A DNA stretch of 5,413 nucleotides from Syntrophothermus sp. UBA1445 (GTDB lineage Bacteria; Bacillota; Syntrophomonadia; Syntrophomonadales; DTU052): positions 29,647 through 35,059 of the forward strand of contig DCTH01000156.1 in NCBI GenBank assembly GCA_002329495.1, written 5' to 3'. Below, piece by piece: positions 1 to 4,668 of the stretch (within the stretch, counting starts at the first letter, position 1; each line of letters opens with the position of its first letter). The notes under the pieces were generated by a model, which had not been told where the DNA came from, searched no databases, and was given only the letters and a program-made list of their open reading frames with translations. A program made the translations under genes and the position numbers.

Positions 1-250
1 CTTCCTCCTCTTCCCCCCTGGCCAGGTATCGGCCAAGAACCGGAATAAGGGCGGAACTTAAAGCACCACCCACCAGAAGCATATAGATGAAGTCCGGTAT
101 CGAGAAGGCAGCATTATACGCATCGGTTACATAGGTCTGCCCAAACCATGAATAGATAACCATGTCCCGGACATAACCCAGCAGCCGGGCTACCAGCATG
201 GTTATCATTAATAATCCGGCCGCTTTGGCAATCGTTCTTCCCTTAGGCAT
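1..250 (-). CDS. murJ: MurJ/MviN lipid II flippase, N-terminal 83 codons (runs off left edge)
   Basis: MurJ is a polytopic membrane protein of the MOP exporter superfamily that moves lipid II across the cytoplasmic membrane for peptidoglycan synthesis. Only the first 83 residues are visible. They contain the family's first-helix signature VARLLGYVRD (residues 20-29), a TDAY motif (42-45), and the second-helix region IPDFIYMLLVGGALSSALIP (51-70). By alignment from memory to E. coli MurJ, Arg22 and Arg28 correspond to its Arg18 and Arg24. The place of E. coli Arg52 is taken by Tyr56. The start is ATG at 250-248, with GGAG at 260-263 nine bases upstream; an in-frame ATG at 258 sits directly against that GGAG and is unlikely. 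The gene follows spoIIP and a small anchored protein on the same strand but is separated from them by about 195 bp and a hairpin, so it probably has its own promoter. The family call is secure; a SpoVB-type MOP paralogue is less likely because of the conserved first-helix motif. Confidence 0.88.
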   Translation of the reverse strand, partial: MPKGRTIAKAAGLLMITMLVARLLGYVRDMVIYSWFGQTYVTDAYNAAFSIPDFIYMLLVGGALSSALIPVLGRYLARGEEEE

Positions 251-281
251 CAATAACATCTCCAAAGAAGCATTAAGCATT

Positions 282-309
282 AATATATACTAAATCGAGC
301 CCAATGCAA
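282..309 (-). promoter_or_regulatory. Candidate sigma-A promoter for murJ
   Basis: On the minus strand TTGCAT (304-309) is followed after 16 bases by TATATT (282-287). The -10 box differs from TATAAT at one position; the -35 box keeps only the TTG. Transcription would begin near 275, giving a leader of about 25 bases that carries the GGAG site. The placement is good but the match is modest and the region is AT-rich, so chance is possible. Confidence 0.3.
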
Positions 310-376
310 ATTAATTCTATAAGACAAGTAAACTGGATATGAACAGAGGAACATAAAGACCAGCCTGGGGACAAGG

Positions 377-404
377 AAACAGGGGGTTTATGCCCCCTGT
401 TTTT
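377..404. terminator. Intrinsic terminator hairpin after the spoIIP transcript
   Basis: An eight-base perfect stem ACAGGGGG (379-386) / CCCCCTGT (393-400) closes a six-base loop. On the plus strand it is followed by five T residues (400-404). On the minus strand the following tract is only TTTCC. The hairpin lies 44 bases beyond the stop of the 101-codon gene and before murJ, so its natural use is ending the minus-strand spoIIP transcript. The better T tract faces the other way, where no upstream plus-strand gene is visible, so it may act in both directions. Confidence 0.6.
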
Positions 405-444
405 CGTCCTGTATGTTTACCTAATGCCCCTTAATGCAGGCAAC

Positions 445-750
445 CTATGGAAGCCGGGGCAGATCCAGAGTTTTCGTGAAAGCAAGATCCTGGCAGTAGA
501 GCCAGGCCCGTTTCAGGCCGTTCCTTAAATCAATTTTCGAGGAAAATGGATTGACTGGAGTATCAGACAGGCGGATCTCATAATCCTTACCCAGCAGGGT
601 AATCCTCGCATAACTGGACTCGTTATTGAACGCCAGCACGGTAAGCGGCTTCCCCCCCAGTTCTTCCAGGGAGTCAGCAGTTATGGCCATGCCAGCTATA
701 AAAACCCCGGCGATCAACAGAATAACAATGGTGAAATACAGACGACTCAT
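445..750 (-). CDS. Small membrane-anchored protein of unknown function, coupled to spoIIP
   Basis: I do not recognise this 101-residue protein. Residues 5-24 form one strongly hydrophobic segment after a short basic N-terminus (MSRLYF), so it is either a single-pass membrane protein with its C-terminus outside or a secreted protein. The rest (about 30-101) is polar, with a likely beta-rich stretch (LTVLAFNN, YARITLLGKDYEIRL), one cysteine (Cys87), no lipobox and no catalytic motif that I can see. The ATG start lies one base after the spoIIP stop (TAA-G-ATG), with GGAAGGG just upstream inside the end of spoIIP, so the two are almost certainly co-transcribed and probably translationally coupled. 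This suggests, without proving, a role in engulfment or envelope remodelling during sporulation. The coding call is strong because of the spacing, ribosome site and membrane anchor. Confidence 0.75.
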   Translation of the reverse strand: MSRLYFTIVILLIAGVFIAGMAITADSLEELGGKPLTVLAFNNESSYARITLLGKDYEIRLSDTPVNPFSSKIDLRNGLKRAWLYCQDLAFTKTLDLPRLP

Positions 751-751
751 C

Positions 752-1798
752 TTAATTCCCTTCCAACAATACCCGGGCCAGGATTTCGGTAAATAGGGTC
801 ACCCCGTAGCTGGCATCCTCCAGACTGTTATACTCATTGCCAACCTCAAGCAGGATAGAAGGCGAATAGAGATCCTGGTTGTAGGTCCCCGGTTTTATCC
901 TGACCCCTCTAACAAGACCCGGGTAATTATTTTCGGCCTCACTGTACAGTTTTTCGGCAAACTCCAGGTTCTTCTCCCATTCAGGATTGTCTTTTCGCTG
1001 GTCACTGCCAACAATAATAAGCATCTGGGCTGCCTTTTTGCCGTTAACATCCACCACCGCCGGTGACTTCTGGCCGGGGATGGAATCCCGGTGCACATCA
1101 ATTATGGCCCCCCAGTGACTATCCTCTTCCAGGAGTTGTTTCACCGTTTCCCGTGATTTTACGTAAGACTCCGTGTATTCGGGTGAATCGTGCACCGTGT
1201 CCACAAATACTGCCCGGAAGCTTAACTGGCTCAGCCCTTTGGCCAATTCCAGCGCGACATCATTAATCAGTCCCCGCTCACCATTAGTGTGGGTGCGGTT
1301 GTCATCAGGCATATATGTTTCCGAACTGTGAGTGCAATAGATTGCCACTGGCGGATAGCGCTCATCAATGACAATATCGGCCTCTGACTCACCCTCCTGG
1401 CTGCCTGTGCTGGCCTCCGGACCAGCCGTTGGAACCCACGGTTCCATCATAGCTGAAGCCGTAGTCGTCAAACCTCGAATTGGCTGCATGTGTGAAACCA
1501 CCATGTCAACCGGTTCGTTAATAACCACTCCGGTTGAGCCCAGAAGCTGCTTCAAAGATATCCCCGATGGTGAATATCCTAACCCACCAATGTTTTGCTT
1601 CAGCATAAACTCGCCGCTGGTTTCGGAAACCTCAAGATCGACCAAATAATCCCGGCTATTTGATGAAATATGATACGCCCAGCCCGCCAGGGTCTGAAAG
1701 CATGGAGCAGGGTCGTAGCCTAAACCAATAACCAACACAGTCAAGGCAACCCCTGCTCGCAGAAACCATTTACCAAGGGCAACGAAATCAATTGCCAT
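752..1798 (-). CDS. spoIIP: Stage II sporulation protein P (engulfment peptidoglycan hydrolase)
   Basis: SpoIIP is the amidase/endopeptidase that, with SpoIID and SpoIIM, degrades septal peptidoglycan and drives forespore engulfment. It is anchored in the mother-cell membrane with its catalytic domain outside. Numbering from the ATG at 1798 (348 residues), residues 10-25 are the membrane anchor and about 113-147 are a low-complexity linker rich in Glu, Gly and Ser. The catalytic domain begins near 150. Visible family motifs are CTHSSETY (155-162, His157), DVHRDSIP (234-241, His236), the IKPGTYNQDLYSPSILLEVG stretch (301-320, Glu318), and a final NSLEDA block. The two histidines and the glutamate are the expected zinc and catalytic residues. 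A longer frame opens at GTG 1813, but the only good ribosome site lies inside that extension, so the ATG is preferred. Length and motifs are normal for the family. It lies upstream of a coupled small gene and is separated from the holin-like gene by a terminator. Confidence 0.95.
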   Translation of the reverse strand: MAIDFVALGKWFLRAGVALTVLVIGLGYDPAPCFQTLAGWAYHISSNSRDYLVDLEVSETSGEFMLKQNIGGLGYSPSGISLKQLLGSTGVVINEPVDMVVSHMQPIRGLTTTASAMMEPWVPTAGPEASTGSQEGESEADIVIDERYPPVAIYCTHSSETYMPDDNRTHTNGERGLINDVALELAKGLSQLSFRAVFVDTVHDSPEYTESYVKSRETVKQLLEEDSHWGAIIDVHRDSIPGQKSPAVVDVNGKKAAQMLIIVGSDQRKDNPEWEKNLEFAEKLYSEAENNYPGLVRGVRIKPGTYNQDLYSPSILLEVGNEYNSLEDASYGVTLFTEILARVLLEGN

Positions 1799-1801
1799 AA
1801 T

Positions 1802-1809
1802 CTCCCCCT
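1802..1809 (-). promoter_or_regulatory. Ribosome binding site that sets the spoIIP start
   Basis: AGGGGGAG on the minus strand ends three bases before ATG 1798. Nothing resembling a ribosome site precedes GTG 1813 (the upstream bases are ACCAAACCATGA). The longer form would translate this site as part of its first five codons, so initiation at 1798 is favoured. Confidence 0.7.
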
Positions 1810-1810
1810 G

Positions 1811-1838
1811 CACTCATGGTTTGGTAGAAATGATATTC
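1811..1838 (-). promoter_or_regulatory. Possible spoIIP promoter region (weak)
   Basis: The only space for a spoIIP promoter is the roughly 60 bases between the preceding terminator and the start. Two weak readings exist on the minus strand. One is GAATATC (1832-1838), close to the sigma-E -35 element, with a poor CATGAGTG (1811-1818) as -10. The other is TATCAT (1830-1835), close to a sigma-A -10, with no convincing -35. B. subtilis spoIIP is under sigma-E, so the first is biologically attractive, but its start point would fall almost on the ribosome site. Confidence 0.2.
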
Positions 1839-1862
1839 TTTTTGGGCAGGGGGTAGAACAGC

Positions 1863-1892
1863 AAAAAAGTCCCAACTGTAGGTTGGAACTTT
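1863..1892 (-). terminator. Intrinsic terminator of the holin-like gene
   Basis: Read on the minus strand, AAAGT-T-CCAAC (1892-1882) pairs with GTTGG-G-ACTTT (1876-1866), with one mismatch and a five-base loop. It is followed directly by a run of T residues (complement of the six A at 1863-1868). It lies 11 bases past the stop of the small membrane protein gene and upstream of spoIIP, so the two are separate transcription units unless readthrough occurs. Confidence 0.75.
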
Positions 1893-1903
1893 GATGCGCT
1901 CTA

Positions 1904-2233
1904 TTATCTTAACTCTGTGGGAACGAAAGCGTCTATCAACCCTATCACAAAGGCTGACAATAGTGCTCCCAGGATTGTAACTGAAAGGTAGTTGGGAATA
2001 ATAAACTGTGCCGCGTAGATTACAATTACCGCAACCACAAATCCAACTATCCCCCGGCTACGTGGCGATATTCGTTCACCCAAAGCGAGCTCGATCAGGT
2101 AACCCAGTATAGCAATAACGATGGCAGCGATCAAAGCTCCGGTAAAGCCAGATACTCTGATTCCCGGAAGCAACCAGGATACGAGCATCAAGACCAGAGC
2201 TGATACCACAAAACGAACCACTGTTCCCAGCAC
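1904..2233 (-). CDS. Four-helix membrane protein, YvlD / phage holin 4_2-like
   Basis: This is a small integral membrane protein of 109 residues counted from GTG 2233. The pattern of a hydrophobic N-terminus ending in LPGIRVSGF, a second helix starting ALIAAIVIAI, a short basic loop (RISPRSRG), then two more helices ending LLSAFVIGLIDAFVP, fits the YvlD / 'mycobacterial 4-TMS phage holin' family (Pfam PF04020 from memory). Helices lie at roughly residues 2-22, 30-50, 60-80 and 83-103. The holin label comes from family naming; members are common chromosomal genes and no phage genes are present here, so lytic function should not be assumed. The longest frame starts at TTG 2251, but its second to fourth codons are the ribosome site itself (AAGGAGGT), so GTG 2233 is preferred. 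The gene is divergent from rpsT, ends in its own terminator, and sits where Bacillus carries the spore protease gene gpr. A sigma-F-like sequence precedes it. Confidence 0.82.
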   Translation of the reverse strand: MLGTVVRFVVSALVLMLVSWLLPGIRVSGFTGALIAAIVIAILGYLIELALGERISPRSRGIVGFVVAVIVIYAAQFIIPNYLSVTILGALLSAFVIGLIDAFVPTELR

Positions 2234-2240
2234 TTTTTCC

Positions 2241-2248
2241 ACCTCCTT
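2241..2248 (-). promoter_or_regulatory. Ribosome binding site that sets the holin-like start
   Basis: A perfect AAGGAGGT on the minus strand, seven bases before GTG 2233. It overlaps the first codons of the longer TTG frame, which rules that start out in practice. Confidence 0.8.
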
Positions 2249-2264
2249 CAACCGGTAGATGGTT

Positions 2265-2295
2265 TTATCTTGCCTGAAACTCTGAAAAACTATGC
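2265..2295 (-). promoter_or_regulatory. Candidate forespore (sigma-F-like) promoter for the holin-like gene
   Basis: On the minus strand GCATA (2291-2295) is followed after 16 bases by GGCAAGATAA (2265-2274). From memory, sigma-F promoters have a -35 like GYWTA and a -10 like GGNRANAHTR about 15-16 bases later; this -10 deviates at one conserved position. Transcription would start near 2258 and leave a leader that just contains the ribosome site. Good placement supports it, but it is read by eye and I see no second independent signal. Confidence 0.3.
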
Positions 2296-2301
2296 AGACC
2301 G

Positions 2302-2330
2302 TTGCATTTTGAATTCATTGATGATATCCT
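2302..2330 (+). promoter_or_regulatory. Candidate sigma-A promoter for rpsT
   Basis: TTGCAT (2302-2307), a 17-base spacer and TATCCT (2325-2330) would start transcription near 2337, leaving a leader of about 30 bases. Spacing is ideal, but both boxes are partial matches. It lies within the same 135-bp divergent region as the minus-strand candidate promoter, whose -35 is seven bases away. Confidence 0.4.
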
Positions 2331-2353
2331 AATTCTGTTACTTTATGTGCATA

Positions 2354-2363
2354 AAAGGAGGTG
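2354..2363 (+). promoter_or_regulatory. Ribosome binding site that sets the rpsT TTG start
   Basis: AAAGGAGGTG lies with GGAGG seven bases before TTG 2369. The longer frame opening at ATG 2345 would encode this site, giving an unnatural MCIKGGVS extension before the typical S20 N-terminus. Confidence 0.85.
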
Positions 2364-2368
2364 TCAGT

Positions 2369-2635
2369 TTGGCAAAGAGCAAGACTCCCATGAAACGCGC
2401 ACGGACGGCAAAGATTCGGCAAGCCAGCAATATGTCCAAGAAATCCGCCATGAAGACCGCTATCAAAAAATTCGAAGTGGCGATTGCCGATAAGAATAGA
2501 TCCGAGGCCGAAGCAAGACTGGTGGCGGCTACATCTATTATCGACAAGAACGCAGGCCGGGGAATTGTTCATAAGAATAAGGCAGCCCGGACCAAATCCC
2601 GGCTCGCCAAAAAGCTGAACAATTTAGCCCAATAG
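2369..2635 (+). CDS. rpsT: 30S ribosomal protein S20
   Basis: S20 (bS20) is a primary binding protein of the 30S subunit that contacts 16S rRNA and helps assembly. The 88-residue product is the usual bacterial size and starts MAKSKTPMKRARTAKIRQ after a TTG codon set by a strong ribosome site. It is very basic and helical, with the family pattern of a Lys/Arg-rich N-terminus, a central helix with KTAIKKFEVAI (about 32-42), and the conserved C-terminal block IIDKNAGRGIVHKNKAARTK (58-77) followed by SRLAKKLN. TTG starts are common for rpsT in other bacteria. It is the only plus-strand gene here, convergent with holA and divergent from the holin-like gene; the same opposite orientation to holA is seen in Bacillus. 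It has its own promoter candidate and terminator. Confidence 0.97.
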   Translation: MAKSKTPMKRARTAKIRQASNMSKKSAMKTAIKKFEVAIADKNRSEAEARLVAATSIIDKNAGRGIVHKNKAARTKSRLAKKLNNLAQ

Positions 2636-2649
2636 AAGCATACGACAGC

Positions 2650-2683
2650 AAAGCCTGCTTGAAAATAGCAGGCCTTTATTTTT
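2650..2683 (+). terminator. Intrinsic terminator of rpsT
   Basis: GCCTGCT (2653-2659) pairs with AGCAGGC (2667-2673) around a seven-base loop, extended past one mismatch by AA/TT, and is followed by the T-rich tract TTTATTTTT ending at 2683. It lies 15 bases after the rpsT stop. It sits between two converging genes, but the minus-strand side lacks a good T tract, so it mainly serves rpsT. Confidence 0.8.
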
Positions 2684-2704
2684 GGGAGGATTTCGATATT
2701 TACA

Positions 2705-3688
2705 CTATGCCGTGCCATCACATATCTGGACCACCATTACTTCCAACAACAACCGGTGGTCCTGAGTCGTGTTTTTAACAGCATAGTCCACCTCTGCCAG
2801 CTGGGCAAAGGCCCGTAAGAGTTCCCCGGTCTTGATGGCGGAACCCCTCATCTTATCAATTCGAAACGGCTGCTTCCCCAGTAAGCGGGCCATGGTGGAG
2901 GGTGATTCCCCCCGGGCGGCGAGTGCTTGCACCTTGCCCAGTAATACCAGCTCCCGGGCGATCATATGGACGATCAGGGTTACGGGTTCCCCTTTTTGCA
3001 TTAAAGAAGCCAGGGCCTTCAAAGCCTCTCTAGTGTTCTTTCTTAACAGGGCATCAGTCAACCGGAAAACATTGAAATCGGCAAGGTCTGATTCGATACC
3101 GGTCAGATCGCCCGGGGTTACGGTTTGGCCCCGATGGCATAAAGCCAGTCGCTCAAACTCGCGAGCCAGGTAGTTCATATCCCGCCCGCTCTTTGCCAGC
3201 AGGTTCAAGGCTTCCCGGTCAATCTTCACCCCTGATTTCCCCAATTCCTCAGTAATCCACTCCAGCATCTGACGGGGATTCAGTCCCGGTACTTCCAAGA
3301 CCTTTCCGTATTTCTTGATCACCTCCAGGACACCGCCGGAACCCGGTGGTTTTACGGCCGTCAGGATCAGGTGAAGCTGACTGAGCCGGCGCTGGGAAAA
3401 AGCTTGTAAAGCTGCTTCCCATTCCTTACTGCCACCCTTTTTTGATTTTTCCAGCCAGACGGGATGCCTGATCACTACCACTCTACGGTGGGCAAAAAGA
3501 GATACTTCCGCCAGATACTGATCCAACTCGGAAGATTTCGTTTCCGCGCTGTCCAGGTTGATAACCTCAGGCAAAGCTCCATCACTCTGTTTCAGGCTCT
3601 GTATTATTTCATTAAACCGTTGCTCCAACAGATAATCCTCAGGTCCCCATAGGAGCACAATAGGTGGTACATTGTCGATCGGACTCAC
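2705..3688 (-). CDS. holA: DNA polymerase III, delta subunit (clamp loader)
   Basis: HolA is the subunit of the clamp-loader complex that opens the beta sliding clamp; it acts in the cytoplasm at the replication fork. The 327-residue length is typical. Visible family landmarks are the opening strand IVLLWGPEDYLLEQRF (10-25), the LFAHRRVVVIRH segment (64-75), a degenerate nucleotide-binding-like fold to about residue 135, the middle block DFNVFRLTDALL (204-215), the GKQPFRIDKM stretch (271-280), and the C-terminal LAEVDYAVKNTTQDHRLLLE (297-316). No working Walker A motif is seen, as expected for this subunit. The start is GTG 3688: two in-frame TAA codons lie just upstream and no other start keeps the N-terminal strand. 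The ribosome site is poor (only CCGGGG against the start). It follows the transglutaminase-like gene by 122 bp. Confidence 0.96.
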   Translation of the reverse strand: MSPIDNVPPIVLLWGPEDYLLEQRFNEIIQSLKQSDGALPEVINLDSAETKSSELDQYLAEVSLFAHRRVVVIRHPVWLEKSKKGGSKEWEAALQAFSQRRLSQLHLILTAVKPPGSGGVLEVIKKYGKVLEVPGLNPRQMLEWITEELGKSGVKIDREALNLLAKSGRDMNYLAREFERLALCHRGQTVTPGDLTGIESDLADFNVFRLTDALLRKNTREALKALASLMQKGEPVTLIVHMIARELVLLGKVQALAARGESPSTMARLLGKQPFRIDKMRGSAIKTGELLRAFAQLAEVDYAVKNTTQDHRLLLEVMVVQICDGTA

Positions 3689-3738
3689 CCCCGGTTATTA
3701 GATTAACCAAAGACAGGTATAAATCCTTCCGGCCAGGC

Positions 3739-3775
3739 AAAAGCGGGGCCACCGGTGGGAATTTCTTCCCGGTGG
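3739..3775 (-). terminator. Imperfect hairpin between the transglutaminase-like gene and holA
   Basis: On the minus strand CCACCG-GGAA (3775-3766) pairs with TTCC-CGGTGG (3761-3758 and 3754-3749), with a three-base bulge and a GAAA loop. A short TTTT follows (3742-3739). It begins 35 bases after the transglutaminase-like stop. It could be a weak terminator or an RNA processing/attenuation element before holA. The 10-base palindrome CCACCGGTGG (3749-3758) offers a competing fold. The rest of this 122-bp spacer shows nothing I can name. Confidence 0.4.
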
Positions 3776-3810
3776 TATTTAAATCCCTTACGGTGCAAGA
3801 ACACCCGCTA

Positions 3811-4500
3811 TTAAATTTTCCTGGAACGAGTGATATCAATTCCTACGGTCTGCCAATCGATACCGGGGTTAAGACTGGCCTGCCAGGCAAAGTAATTCTC
3901 ATCATAAAAACGGGGCAGGGTTTGCAGGATAAATTCCCAGGGGATATCCTCAAAAGTACCGAAATCTTCAACGTATTCGACATACAGCAGCCCTTCGAAA
4001 TCAAGGGGCGGTAAGATGGCGTCATGTTCCCCGCTGAATTCCACGGTAGGAGCATTGATCCGCTGGCACAGATACTTGTCAAAGGTAGGAGCAGCCTTAA
4101 CCCAGCGGTTTTCAATATAGAACTCGTCATAAATGTGAGGGAAGAAAAGGTTGTTACCCATGGCCCTCACCACCTCGGGCGGGGTCTTGTGGTTACGAAT
4201 CGCTGCCAGGATAAATCGGCTGGGGATTCCGGCGGCCCTGGCCATAGCTGCCAGCAGAACCGATTTCTGAATGCAAAAGCCCTCCCCTTCCTGCAGCACC
4301 TTGGAGGCACGGTAATCCTTCAAGTCCCAGGAGCCCTTGTACATGTTGTACCGGCAGCCATCCCGGACACAGTAAAAGAGCCTGGTCAGTACGTCCCGGC
4401 GACTGCTGCGCTCCCCGGAAATACAGTTGACGACAGAACGGATCATAGGATGATCATGATCCATGGTCTCAGTAACCTTAAGGTACTTTTCCAGATCCAC
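3811..4500 (-). CDS. Transglutaminase-like (papain-fold) cytoplasmic protein
   Basis: The 229-residue product has a transglutaminase-like core of the bacterial papain-fold type. Visible in order are an N-terminal helical region with TETMDHDHPMI (10-20) and LFYCVRDGCRY (41-51); the catalytic-cysteine helix GEGFCIQKSVLLAAMARAAG (72-91, Cys76) followed by IPSRF; the histidine strand FPHIYDEFYIENRWVKA (120-136, His122); Asp141 as a possible third triad residue; and a C-terminal block with VEFSGEHDAILPP (153-165) and VEYVEDFGTFEDIPWEF (174-190). I recall this whole layout, including the C-terminal block, from widespread uncharacterised bacterial 'transglutaminase family' proteins. In my memory those often have Asn at the third position, so the role of Asp141 is uncertain. 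No signal peptide or membrane segment is present, so it should act in the cytoplasm, possibly as a protease or amide hydrolase; the substrate is unknown. The GTG start is fixed by a very strong ribosome site. Confidence 0.85.
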   Translation of the reverse strand: MDLEKYLKVTETMDHDHPMIRSVVNCISGERSSRRDVLTRLFYCVRDGCRYNMYKGSWDLKDYRASKVLQEGEGFCIQKSVLLAAMARAAGIPSRFILAAIRNHKTPPEVVRAMGNNLFFPHIYDEFYIENRWVKAAPTFDKYLCQRINAPTVEFSGEHDAILPPLDFEGLLYVEYVEDFGTFEDIPWEFILQTLPRFYDENYFAWQASLNPGIDWQTVGIDITRSRKI

Positions 4501-4504
4501 TTTA

Positions 4505-4513
4505 CTCCTCCTT
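4505..4513 (-). promoter_or_regulatory. Strong ribosome binding site of the transglutaminase-like gene
   Basis: AAGGAGGAG on the minus strand, four bases before GTG 4500. It supports that start and suggests efficient translation, in contrast to the poor site in front of holA. Confidence 0.8.
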
Positions 4514-4578
4514 ACTCTTCCGTAATCTCTTTCTTAGCCTCAATTTTTTACCCGTTAGGGTTTCTATAGATAAAGCTA

Positions 4579-4598
4579 TGATGTGGCGAACCCCATCA
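4579..4598 (-). terminator. Weak hairpin in the comEC/transglutaminase-like spacer
   Basis: On the minus strand TGATG-G-GG (4598-4591) pairs with CC-A-CATCA (4586-4579) around a TTCG loop, with one mismatch. The following bases TAGCTTTATC are only loosely T-rich, so termination would be weak. It lies about 70 bases after the comEC stop. Apart from this and the ribosome site, the 168-bp spacer holds no convincing promoter and no small reading frame. Confidence 0.25.
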
Positions 4599-4668
4599 CT
4601 ACTCCCCAACTGCAATCTCTTGAGATAGTATGGGCCCCTTAAGTAGGCTGGAGCTTTCCCTCGCTCGT

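Noticed and set aside
1811..1838. Firm sigma-E promoter call for spoIIP
   Set aside because: The -35 (GAATATC) is good, but the -10 (CATGAGTG) is poor and the start point would nearly coincide with the ribosome site; kept only as a low-confidence region.
1904..2233. Prophage lysis module suggested by the holin-like gene
   Set aside because: No endolysin partner, integrase, structural phage gene or attachment repeat is visible; the neighbours are all conserved chromosomal genes.
2315..2572. Minus-strand open frames covering rpsT
   Set aside because: They are complementary to the S20 coding sequence, and the S20 frame has a perfect ribosome site, a terminator and the family motifs.
3639..3839. 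66-codon minus-strand frame across the transglutaminase-like/holA spacer
   Set aside because: It overlaps both neighbouring genes in another frame, lacks a ribosome site and contains no recognisable feature.
4547..4564. ACCCGTTAGGGT hairpin as a terminator
   Set aside because: The stem is four base pairs and on the minus strand it is followed by A residues, not T residues.
4024..4569. 181-codon plus-strand open frame opposite the transglutaminase-like gene
   Set aside because: It is fully antisense to a well-supported gene, has no ribosome site, and its translation shows no family pattern; it reflects the codon bias of the other strand.
4615..4626. Inverted repeat ATCTCTTGAGAT as the comEC terminator
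   Set aside because: The loop would be two bases, the stem is AT-rich and no T tract follows on the minus strand.
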